Part shown: positions 1 to 5,276 of the stretch, piece after piece
Layout: the number at the start of each line of letters is the position of its first letter
Position numbering within the stretch: position 1 is the stretch's first letter
From: Deltaproteobacteria bacterium
Lineage (GTDB): Bacteria > Myxococcota_A > UBA9160 > SZUA-336
Length of the DNA stretch: 5,408 bases
Assembly (NCBI GenBank): GCA_030673955.1
Contig: DAOVBF010000113.1
Location: forward strand, 1 to 5,408
Direction of reading: 5' to 3'
Program-made: the position numbers and the translations under genes
The notes under the pieces: model-generated
What the model saw: the letters and a program-made list of their open reading frames with translations, nothing else
The model's database searches: none
Told to the model about the DNA's origin: nothing

Positions 1-1611
1 CGCGCGGAAAGCCGTGTCGTCGCGTTGGCGCAGCGAGCGATCGAGGTTCTGCCGCGCGAGCCGATCGAAGTTCCCCGCAAAGGCCGCAACGAAGGTACGC
101 TTGGCGTCGGCGACGGCGCGGCCGAGGGTCCCGAAGCCGAGCCGGTTGATGTAGGTCCTGGACTCCGCTTCGTGCCGCTCGATGCTTTCGCGCAGGCCGC
201 TCAGGTGGTGAATGGTGGGATCGGTCGAGAGCGCTAGCTCCGCGTGTCGCGCCAGGTCGTGGGTGCCCCGGTAGCCCTGGGCAAACGACACGCCCCACAG
301 CACGAGCACGCCCAGTGCCACCAGTCCACCCGTGCCCAGGATCGCCCGTCGCGACGCGGGCCCGATGCGGCTGTCTGGCGCAGCCAGCTCTTCATCGCCG
401 ATGATCACCTGCAGGAACAGCTCGCGCAGGTAGCGCGCGCCCGGAGCGCCCGCCCCGTGCTGGGTCCGGGCCCAGTCTTGACCCAGCCGATACAGGGTGG
501 GCGAGACCGCGTCGCCGGCCGTCCGCGCACTCGTGAAGTAGACGCCGCGCAGGAACGGCATGGCGTTGTAGATGTCACGCTTGAAGGCCGAGGCCGCAAA
601 CCGAGCGACGGCGCGCCCGGTCACCTCGAGCTCCTGCGGAAACACGAAGGCCTGTCGCTTCCGCACCGGATCGGGATCCCGCAGGAGTAGCTCGTGCAGC
701 ATGCCGTCCAGGCGCGCGCGGATCTGCCCAAAGGCCTCCGCGATGCGCTGCTCCGCATCGGCCAGCCGACGCTGGTCGTTCGTCCAGCCGAAAGCCTCAG
801 CGTGCCGCTCGGGGGGGAGCCTGCTGGCGAACTCTGAGAAGCCCTCGACGAGGTCGGCCTTGGTAACCACGAGATAGATCGGAGCGTCGACCCCGAGGCC
901 CACCTGGATCTCGTTCAGGCGCCGCCGGAGCTGACGCGCCTCTTCCTCGAGCTGCTCGGGACTCAGCGTGAGCAGGCTCGGCGCCGGGATCGTGAAGATC
1001 ACGCCGTTGATGGGACACTCCGGCCGGCTGCTCCTCAGATAACCGAGCAGGCTCTGCCACTCCGCCCGGTCCGCATCGGCTTCGCTCGAGAAGTAACGGC
1101 CCGCGGTGTCGAGCGCGATCGCCTCGTTGTAGAGCATGAACTCGCAGCTTCCTGTCGGGCCGAAGACGCGTGAGCGCGCGTACTGCGCGGGCAGGTCGAG
1201 CCCCGACTCGCTCAGCAACGCGCTCTTACCCGAGCCCGGACCGCCGATTACCAGGTACCAGGGCAGCTCGTAAACCCCGCCGCGACCCCCGAGCTTGCTC
1301 CTGATCTCGCCGAGGGCAAAGCGGAAACGATCCTTCAAATCCGCCCCCGCTGCGTCGCTGGCGGCTCCCGCGCGCGCCTTCTCGAGCTTTGCCTCGTCTT
1401 CGAGGCCGAGATCGAGCCGCTCCTCCCGCTCGCGGTGGACCAGCATGCGCACCATCAACACCACCAGCACGATCAGCAGGATGGACAGCGCCGCGACCAC
1501 CGCGAGCAGCCAGTTCCGCGTGAAAAACCCGATCACGCCCGTGACGACTCCCACGGTTACGACCGCGAGGCTCGGGATCCAGATCCAGGGGTTCTTGAGC
1601 CGTTCTAACAA
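1..1611 (-). CDS. tssM: TssM (IcmF-like) T6SS inner-membrane protein, N-terminal 537 codons, cut by window edge
   Basis: TssM is the large inner-membrane protein of the T6SS trans-envelope complex. It binds TssL in the inner membrane and TssJ in the periplasm. Seen here: two closely spaced membrane segments (about residues 9-30 and 34-54), a charged linker, and a cytoplasmic NTPase-like domain. That domain has Walker A GGPGSGKS (123-130), a DTAGR switch/Walker B-like motif (168-172) and TKAD (250-253) in place of NKxD. The family-typical blocks FPQEL (324-328) and FLRGVYFTSA (353-362) follow. A third membrane segment (about 423-445) leads into the periplasmic region, which continues beyond the left edge. 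Family members are usually about 1,100-1,300 residues, so roughly half is present. I chose TTG at 1611 as start: it lies 2 bases after the tssL stop, has GGGGAG 7 bases upstream, and gives the expected N-terminal hairpin. A GTG at codon 20 would cut the first membrane segment. The reading frame is open to position 1. Family certain; exact start likely. Confidence 0.95.
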   Translation of the reverse strand, partial: MLERLKNPWIWIPSLAVVTVGVVTGVIGFFTRNWLLAVVAALSILLIVLVVLMVRMLVHREREERLDLGLEDEAKLEKARAGAASDAAGADLKDRFRFALGEIRSKLGGRGGVYELPWYLVIGGPGSGKSALLSESGLDLPAQYARSRVFGPTGSCEFMLYNEAIALDTAGRYFSSEADADRAEWQSLLGYLRSSRPECPINGVIFTIPAPSLLTLSPEQLEEEARQLRRRLNEIQVGLGVDAPIYLVVTKADLVEGFSEFASRLPPERHAEAFGWTNDQRRLADAEQRIAEAFGQIRARLDGMLHELLLRDPDPVRKRQAFVFPQELEVTGRAVARFAASAFKRDIYNAMPFLRGVYFTSARTAGDAVSPTLYRLGQDWARTQHGAGAPGARYLRELFLQVIIGDEELAAPDSRIGPASRRAILGTGGLVALGVLVLWGVSFAQGYRGTHDLARHAELALSTDPTIHHLSGLRESIERHEAESRTYINRLGFGTLGRAVADAKRTFVAAFAGNFDRLARQNLDRSLRQRDDTAFRA

Positions 1612-1613
1612 GA

Positions 1614-2279
1614 TCAGGCTCCCCGCGGCAGCGGGACGTCCCCCGCCATCAAGGAGAGAACAATCCAGAGCACTAAGTAGATGACGACGAGACCGAGGCC
1701 CATAAGCGCGAGCCATCCGAGCAGGCCCCAGCCGCCGCGCGACGGAAGATCGATGTCGAGTTCGTACGCCAGCGGGGTCAGGGGGGTCTCACGGAGCGCC
1801 TCAAGAGCCTTGCCGCTGGCGCGCAGCGTCTCGAACTGGTGCGTGATCAGAGCCCGGCGCTCGGCTTCCTGGCCCGCATACTGCCCCTCGAAACCGAGAA
1901 CCAGGGTCAGAAAGTAGATTTCTCGCGCGGAACTCTGCTCCGGGCGCAGCCGGGCCAGATGGTCGAAGAACTCGTTCCCCGCGTGCGTCGTGCGATAAAT
2001 CTCAGTCTGCAACGGCTGCTGCTGCCACTCCAAGCGCCCGGACCACTCCCTACGCAGCAGTGTCTCGTCGGCCCAGGCCACCAGCGCGAAGCGCGCTTCC
2101 TCGATCTCGTCAGCAGGGATACCGTCTGTGCTGCTGCCCTTGGAGATCGGCTCCAGGAGTGCGAGCAGCTGGGCGCGGACGGCCGCAGCCCCGGGCCGGG
2201 TCGCGGGCGGGCCTTGCCCAACGAGCTGCACGTACGTCACGAAGTCGCAAGCCAGCCTCGCCAGGCTTCGCCCCGCCAC
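1614..2279 (-). CDS. tssL: TssL (DotU/IcmH-like) T6SS inner-membrane protein, short form
   Basis: TssL is a C-tail-anchored inner-membrane protein. Its cytoplasmic hook-like helical domain works with TssM and contacts the TssK/baseplate. The 221-residue protein shows the DotU signature: FALVAWADETLL (64-75, with the conserved Asp-Glu pair at 71-72), a PLQTEIYR block (89-96) leading to GNEFFDHL (101-108), and EIYFLTLVLGFEGQY (120-134). One hydrophobic membrane segment lies at about 184-211, with only about 10 residues after it. There is no C-terminal OmpA-like peptidoglycan-binding domain, so this is the short rather than the specialised TssL. If the complex is anchored to peptidoglycan, another protein must do it. 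The start is GTG, 4 bases after the tssK stop; GAGG in the tssK tail is a plausible binding site. The N-terminal LARLACDFVTYV helix resembles the family start, so little or nothing is missing. The gene lies inside the tssJKLM operon. Confidence 0.95.
   Translation of the reverse strand: MAGRSLARLACDFVTYVQLVGQGPPATRPGAAAVRAQLLALLEPISKGSSTDGIPADEIEEARFALVAWADETLLRREWSGRLEWQQQPLQTEIYRTTHAGNEFFDHLARLRPEQSSAREIYFLTLVLGFEGQYAGQEAERRALITHQFETLRASGKALEALRETPLTPLAYELDIDLPSRGGWGLLGWLALMGLGLVVIYLVLWIVLSLMAGDVPLPRGA
1619..1624 (-). promoter_or_regulatory. Ribosome binding site deciding the tssM TTG start
   Basis: GGGGAG on the minus strand sits 7 bases before TTG at 1611, inside the last codons of tssL. 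It supports the non-ATG start. It also suggests that ribosomes finishing tssL reinitiate on tssM (translational coupling), which is an inference from the 2-base gap. Confidence 0.55.
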
Positions 2280-2283
2280 AGGG

Positions 2284-3633
2284 CTAGACCTCGTGCGAGA
2301 CGATGTACAACCTCACGTCCGCTTCCTGCAAATGTCCGAGGCTGAGCGCAAAGCTGTGCTCGTCCCTGACCTTGGACCACTTCTTGTCGCGCGACCCAAC
2401 GGTGAAGAATTCGAAGCCCGGCTTCGCCGCGATCTCCGTTGGGGCGCCCGGCATGTGTTCCACCGGCAGGCCCTTCAGGTTCATCATCAGGACTGAAGAG
2501 ACCAGCTCCTTCGTCGCGCCGGCCTTGCCTGATTCCTTCATGAGCTGTACGAGCTCTTTGGGATCGATGGCCGCCTTGATGCCCAGGTAGAAGCGGTTGC
2601 GCGGATCCACGTCCTCGGTGGAAAGATCTCTCGTCGCGTAGATCTTGTAGCCCGCTTCCGTCTTCAGCTTGAGCGGCAGCTCTTTGAAGCGCTCGGGGAC
2701 CGCCTCCCCCAGATGCGTGTCGATGAACTCGAGCAGCTCCCTGAAGCAGCCATGGAGGTCATCGTGCCGGTACTCCGGCAGCTCGGGAGCCTCGGGCAGG
2801 GCAAACGCCGCGAGCGCCCCAGCCAGCTCCACCAGCACCGAGTAGAGCGCAAACGGGTTCGTCGAGCCGGTGCTCAGGAGATGGCGCAAGAGCGGCGTCA
2901 TACGCGCCAGCGTGTAGCGCATCCACATCTTGGGAAGATCGGCGGTCGCCACCGTGGTGGTGCGACCCGAGAGCACGCGCACCTTGGCCGCGACCTGGCT
3001 CACCACCTTGGAGACCTCTTCCACGAGGGGAGGAAACGCCTGGATCGCGAGCAGCGGAGGGACGTAGGTGGTCGAGAGGCCGAAAGGCCGGGCGACGTCA
3101 CCGGTAGCCTCGATGCGCGCGAGCTTGATCGCATCACACGACTCGAGCTCGAGCTCCTCGCCGGTCAGGAACATACGCACGTTCGACACCAGCACGTCCA
3201 CCGGCTTCTCGGAGCCTCCACGGTTCAAGTCCGGCATGTTCTCGGCTTCGATCTTGTAACGGACGTTGCGAGCCCCGTCGTCCATCGGAACCGCATTGGC
3301 CGCCGTAGGGTTCAGCAAACGCTTCCCCAAATCCACGTCGACGGCCTCCGCGTCGGGGTCGAACGTCCGGCTCTCGACTACGGCGTTGCCATCCGGAAAG
3401 CGGATCATCGCTCCACCCGGCAGTACGGCCTCAAGGCGCAAGACCACGATCCGGTTGTCGGAGAGGGCTTCGTCGTCGATCTCGAACTGGCGAACGCCCC
3501 AGTGGAACGGGTCGAGGGAGCGCACCAGCGTATTCAGCCGGTTTTCCAGGTAGAGGTCCTGCTGCTGCAGGTGCTGTGGTCGCAGGAACATTCCCTCCGA
3601 CCACGCGATTGGACTCAGACGCTGGCTCGCCAT
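2284..3633 (-). CDS. tssK: TssK, T6SS baseplate-to-membrane-complex adaptor
   Basis: TssK is a cytoplasmic trimer. Its N-terminal part joins the T6SS baseplate (TssF/TssG) and its C-terminal head binds the cytoplasmic domains of TssL and TssM. The 449-residue product matches the usual length of about 445. The hallmark N-terminus is intact: WSEGMFLRPQHLQQQD at residues 11-26. A central helical region follows, containing the family-like TTYVPPLLAI stretch. The C-terminus has a GFEFFTVGS...WSKV pattern and ends in an aliphatic strand (DVRLYIV), as in other TssK proteins. The frame stays open upstream to 3858, but I start at ATG 3633: the family motif begins just after it, GGAGG lies 4 bases upstream, and the upstream extension would overlap tssJ and looks like noise. 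The tssJ stop is 34 bases upstream and tssL starts 4 bases downstream. No frameshift or loss of conserved blocks is visible. Confidence 0.96.
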   Translation of the reverse strand: MASQRLSPIAWSEGMFLRPQHLQQQDLYLENRLNTLVRSLDPFHWGVRQFEIDDEALSDNRIVVLRLEAVLPGGAMIRFPDGNAVVESRTFDPDAEAVDVDLGKRLLNPTAANAVPMDDGARNVRYKIEAENMPDLNRGGSEKPVDVLVSNVRMFLTGEELELESCDAIKLARIEATGDVARPFGLSTTYVPPLLAIQAFPPLVEEVSKVVSQVAAKVRVLSGRTTTVATADLPKMWMRYTLARMTPLLRHLLSTGSTNPFALYSVLVELAGALAAFALPEAPELPEYRHDDLHGCFRELLEFIDTHLGEAVPERFKELPLKLKTEAGYKIYATRDLSTEDVDPRNRFYLGIKAAIDPKELVQLMKESGKAGATKELVSSVLMMNLKGLPVEHMPGAPTEIAAKPGFEFFTVGSRDKKWSKVRDEHSFALSLGHLQEADVRLYIVSHEV

Positions 3634-3637
3634 CTCG

Positions 3638-3642
3638 CCTCC
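3638..3642 (-). promoter_or_regulatory. Ribosome binding site deciding the tssK start
   Basis: GGAGG on the minus strand lies 4 bases before ATG 3633, within the 34-base tssJ-tssK gap. It fixes the start at the residue that begins the conserved TssK N-terminus, rather than at upstream in-frame starts inside tssJ. Confidence 0.7.
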
Positions 3643-3667
3643 GTGTACCTCGCTCCGCCCGGAACCC

Positions 3668-4117
3668 TCATTTGGCCTGGACGTCGCTCGCGGAAAGCAC
3701 CACGGAGGGCTTCCCGAAGGTCGGGCACTCCGCCTCGACGATCGCCCGGCTGGGGCCTTTGTAGAAGTCTGCCAGGATCCCCACGAATTGTGTATCGCGC
3801 GGCAGGGTCTCCCGGAGCTTCCGGTACGTCCCCGGCATGACGGTGGTCTCCCACACATCGCCGGTCATACCGGGGGGCCGCTTGCCGCTCAGCAGCTCGT
3901 CCGGGTCGCTCTGCCGGAAAGCCATCATGTTTTGCAGAGGGTAGAAATAGACCACCACCACGTGGGGCTCCCCATCGAAGAGGTTCAGGTTCGGGCTGGC
4001 CTCGATCGACAGACACAGCTCGGGTGGCGAAGGCGGGCCGGAGGCGCAACCAAAGGCCAGACCGGCCGCCAGAAGTGTGCAGAGCGCCCGCCAGACGGCT
4101 CGGCCCTCGATCTTCAT
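3668..4117 (-). CDS. tssJ: TssJ (SciN-like) T6SS outer-membrane lipoprotein
   Basis: TssJ is a lipoprotein on the inner face of the outer membrane. It holds the periplasmic arm of TssM and nucleates the membrane complex. The 149-residue precursor has a basic N-terminus (MKIEGRAVWR), a hydrophobic core (11-22) and a lipobox-like AFGC with Cys24 as the lipidation site. Residue +2 is Ala, not Asp, which fits outer-membrane sorting. The mature part has the beta-rich family pattern: EASPNLNLF (39-47), the VVVVYFYPLQN strand (53-63) with an AFRQSD block (66-71), and TQFVGILADFY (109-119), where the family usually has a YLGVVAAYR-like strand. Length is normal. Mature Cys35 and Cys131 could form a periplasmic disulfide (inference). 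It is first in the minus-strand operon and 180 bases from a divergent gene. The ribosome binding site is weak: AGGAA lies 12 bases from the ATG. The divergent sequence is typical of TssJ; order and context make the call firm. Confidence 0.9.
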   Translation of the reverse strand: MKIEGRAVWRALCTLLAAGLAFGCASGPPSPPELCLSIEASPNLNLFDGEPHVVVVYFYPLQNMMAFRQSDPDELLSGKRPPGMTGDVWETTVMPGTYRKLRETLPRDTQFVGILADFYKGPSRAIVEAECPTFGKPSVVLSASDVQAK

Positions 4118-4190
4118 CAGGTTCAGGCTTTCCTATCCCAAAACGCCCATCCGGGAAGCGCCCCGGAAGCAGGCACACAGGTTCCCGCCA

Positions 4191-4220
4191 AGTATGGATT
4201 AATCGGGATTTTGCGGTCAA
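4191..4220 (-). promoter_or_regulatory. Candidate sigma70-type promoter for tssJKLM
   Basis: On the minus strand, TTGACC (4220-4215) and CATACT (4196-4191) are separated by 18 bases. They match the -35 and -10 consensus at 5/6 and 4/6 positions. Transcription would start near 4184 and give a leader of about 67 bases before tssJ. An 8-bp palindrome lies in the spacer. High-GC genomes have looser promoters, so this is a sequence-match call only. Confidence 0.4.
4197..4204. repeat. 8-bp palindrome inside the tssJ promoter spacer
   Basis: GATTAATC is a perfect palindrome and an AT-rich island in GC-rich DNA. It sits directly against the -10 side of the candidate tssJ promoter. A GGATT direct repeat follows at 4209-4213 in shifted form (GGATT at 4196-4200 and again in CGGGATT). 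The position suits an operator or the binding site of a dimeric regulator, but a short palindrome can arise by chance. Confidence 0.25.
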
Positions 4221-4240
4221 TGAGGCCCTGCCCCATCAGC

Positions 4241-4270
4241 TTGACAACGCTTACGGCCGGGGCGTAGCGT
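4241..4270 (+). promoter_or_regulatory. Candidate sigma70-type promoter for the divergent gene
   Basis: A perfect TTGACA (4241-4246) is followed after 18 bases by TAGCGT (4265-4270), which keeps the TAnnnT core of the -10 box. The predicted start near 4277 leaves a leader of only about 20 bases, beginning almost at GGAGGGG (4278-4284). Its -35 box lies 20 bases from the oppositely facing -35 box of the tssJ promoter. The perfect -35 in GC-rich DNA makes it credible; the -10 is weak. Confidence 0.4.
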
Positions 4271-4297
4271 CCGCACCGGAGGGGTGTCGAAGGCCGC

Positions 4298-5068
4298 ATG
4301 GACAACCTGGCAGGGGAGCGGACGCTCTCCACCGAGGAGCTCTCCGATCTGCGTAAGAAGACCGAGGCGGTCTCGGAGCTTCTGCGCCGGCAGCTCGCCG
4401 GTCATCTTGAGACGATCCGCCCGCTTCTAGCTCCCCAGCGGGTCCTGGGGAAGCACGTGCGGGCCGGTCAGCGCTCGGAGGTCAGGGGAGCCGACCAGGC
4501 CTTCGAGGAACTCAAGGAGCGGTACGCCCGTGTCGCCTCCCGGCCCTTCGGGCTCCCGAAGGAGCTCCTGGAGCACCCGATCTCGATCGAGGGGAAGCTC
4601 ATGCTCCACCCGTGGGAATACACCCATGAGCTCGAAGAGGGGCAGTCCATCACGATGACCTCGCCGGTGTGCTGGGTGTTGGCCTACAGCTCAGGCTACA
4701 CCCCCTCGCAACTGTGCAAGGCGTTCTCCTCCCGGGAGACCCGCCGCACCGAAGACGTCCGGCAGTTCGTGGCCAGCGCCGTGGCCCTCGAGATCCTGAT
4801 CGAGAAGCAGCCCGAGATCGTCTCGCTCCTCCGCGACCTGCGTTACGAGGTCCGGCCGGAAACCTGCGATGGCATGGGCGATCTCCCCATGGTCGCGATC
4901 CGATCGTGCCTGAGCTCCTTCCGCCCGAGCGACGAAGTGATCCAGACGGCAACGCGCTTTTCGGGCGTGCCCGCCTTCATCGAGCTGATCGACGTCGAAG
5001 CGGTCCACGGCTTGCGGGACCCGCTCAAGGAACGGATCAAGGAGATTCTGGGGGACGTTCCTGCTTAA
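4298..5068 (+). CDS. Unrecognised soluble protein divergent from tssJKLM, possible T6SS-associated component
   Basis: I do not recognise this 256-residue protein. No signal peptide or membrane segment is visible, so it is probably cytoplasmic. The N-terminal third (about 11-80) is charged and helix-prone, with a heptad-like LRKKTEAVSELLRRQLAGHL stretch that may be a coiled coil. A compact-looking part follows: LMLHPWEYTHEL (101-112), SPVCWVLAYSSGYT (122-135), a long helix (about 153-185), LPMVAIRSCLSSFRPSDEVI (196-215), then SGVPAFIELIDVEAV (222-236). It ends in an amphipathic helix. Cys are at 125, 140, 190 and 204, not arranged like a metal site. It has no helix-turn-helix, kinase or nuclease motif that I can see. 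ATG 4298 is preceded by GAAGG at 4 bases and GGAGGGG at 13 bases. Coding is supported by a long frame with third-position GC bias, a clean start, its own promoter candidate and divergence from a T6SS operon. A T6SS role (accessory baseplate, sheath or regulatory protein) is inferred from position only. Confidence 0.85.
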   Translation: MDNLAGERTLSTEELSDLRKKTEAVSELLRRQLAGHLETIRPLLAPQRVLGKHVRAGQRSEVRGADQAFEELKERYARVASRPFGLPKELLEHPISIEGKLMLHPWEYTHELEEGQSITMTSPVCWVLAYSSGYTPSQLCKAFSSRETRRTEDVRQFVASAVALEILIEKQPEIVSLLRDLRYEVRPETCDGMGDLPMVAIRSCLSSFRPSDEVIQTATRFSGVPAFIELIDVEAVHGLRDPLKERIKEILGDVPA

Positions 5069-5158
5069 CAGACAAAGCAAGATCAGTCACGTTGGGTCCA
5101 GGGGGCAGTCTTGATGTCGTAAGGAGGGATCGGTCGGCCAGCGCATGGTGGCCGACCC
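5069..5158. other. Short non-coding stretch between the unknown gene and the insertion sequence
   Basis: These 90 bases hold no full gene. They contain TAAGGAGG (5120-5127), a perfect complement to the 16S rRNA 3' end, and a hairpin (5132-5157). ATG at 5145 opens a frame reading MVADP that stops at TAG where the IS begins. The octamer is 17 bases from that ATG, longer than normal, so a truncated gene start is possible but weak. Confidence 0.5.
5132..5157. repeat. Perfect 9-bp inverted repeat next to the IS end
   Basis: GGTCGGCCA (5132-5140) and TGGCCGACC (5149-5157) pair perfectly around an 8-base loop. It is 64 bases past the stop of the unknown gene. There is no T-run after it, because the IS terminus begins 1-2 bases later. 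It could be the stem of a terminator whose T-run was displaced by the insertion, or simply the hairpin the IS inserted beside. Confidence 0.5.
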
Positions 5159-5180
5159 CTAGCAGGCTGCGGAGAAAGTC
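5159..5180. repeat. Probable IS terminal inverted repeat (one end)
   Basis: This 22-base stretch begins with CTAG and carries GGCTGCGGAGAAAGTC. It lies directly outside the structured tnp tail and against the host hairpin. The assignment rests on resemblance to known IS ends and on position. The exact first base of the IS is uncertain by a few bases because the partner end is not in the window. Confidence 0.5.
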
Positions 5181-5192
5181 CCTCCGGGGGAC
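5178..5192 (-). terminator. Weak terminator-like hairpin in the IS tail
   Basis: GTCCC (5178-5182) pairs with GGGAC (5188-5192) around a 5-base loop. On the minus strand TTTCT follows, so it could end the tnp transcript before the IS edge. On the plus strand CGGTTTTG follows, so it could also block read-in. The stem is short, so the call is weak. Confidence 0.25.
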
Positions 5193-5232
5193 GGTTTTGA
5201 GAGTGGCCGAGTCGGTGTGAGCTTCGGACGAA

Positions 5233-5247
5233 CTGGCCCGGGGCCAG
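5233..5247. repeat. GC-rich inverted repeat downstream of tnp
   Basis: CTGGCCC (5233-5239) and GGGCCAG (5241-5247) are perfect inverted copies with one base between them (in RNA, a 6-bp stem with a 3-base loop). It is 29 bases past the tnp stop. A second small hairpin, CACCG/CGGTG with a 4-base loop, lies at 5254-5267. Together they make the IS tail strongly structured. Neither is followed by a T-run. Confidence 0.4.
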
Positions 5248-5276
5248 GGGTCCCACCGTTCCCGGTGCCCGGTCGA

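Noticed and set aside
244..690. Plus-strand frame of about 148 codons opposite tssM
   Set aside because: It is antisense to the TssM NTPase domain, which carries a clear Walker A and family motifs. No features of its own.
2713..3840. Long open plus-strand frame (about 375 codons) opposite tssK
   Set aside because: It lies antisense to a well-supported TssK gene. Its translation is rich in Arg, His and Gly with no domain-like blocks, as expected for the opposite frame of GC-rich coding DNA.
3634..3858. N-terminal extension of tssK by 75 codons
   Set aside because: The extension overlaps tssJ, has Ser/Arg/Pro-rich noise-like sequence, and lacks support. ATG 3633 has a good GGAGG and begins the conserved TssK N-terminus.
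3615..4220. Minus-strand frame of about 200 codons overlapping tssJ and the intergenic region
   Set aside because: It is out of frame with the lipoprotein signal and TssJ pattern, is Arg/Pro/Gly rich, and would run through the promoter region and into tssK.
4118..4297. A sigma54 (-24/-12) promoter for the T6SS operon
   Set aside because: Some T6SS clusters use sigma54, so I looked for GG-N10-GC on both strands with TGGC and TTGC context. The nearest (TGGCGGG region, minus strand near 4188) does not keep the required GC at -12.
4669..5220. Plus-strand frame of about 183 codons overlapping the unknown gene and the IS end
   Set aside because: It is the +2 frame of the 4298-5068 gene, Arg/Gly/Pro rich, and crosses the IS junction, so it cannot be an old conserved gene.
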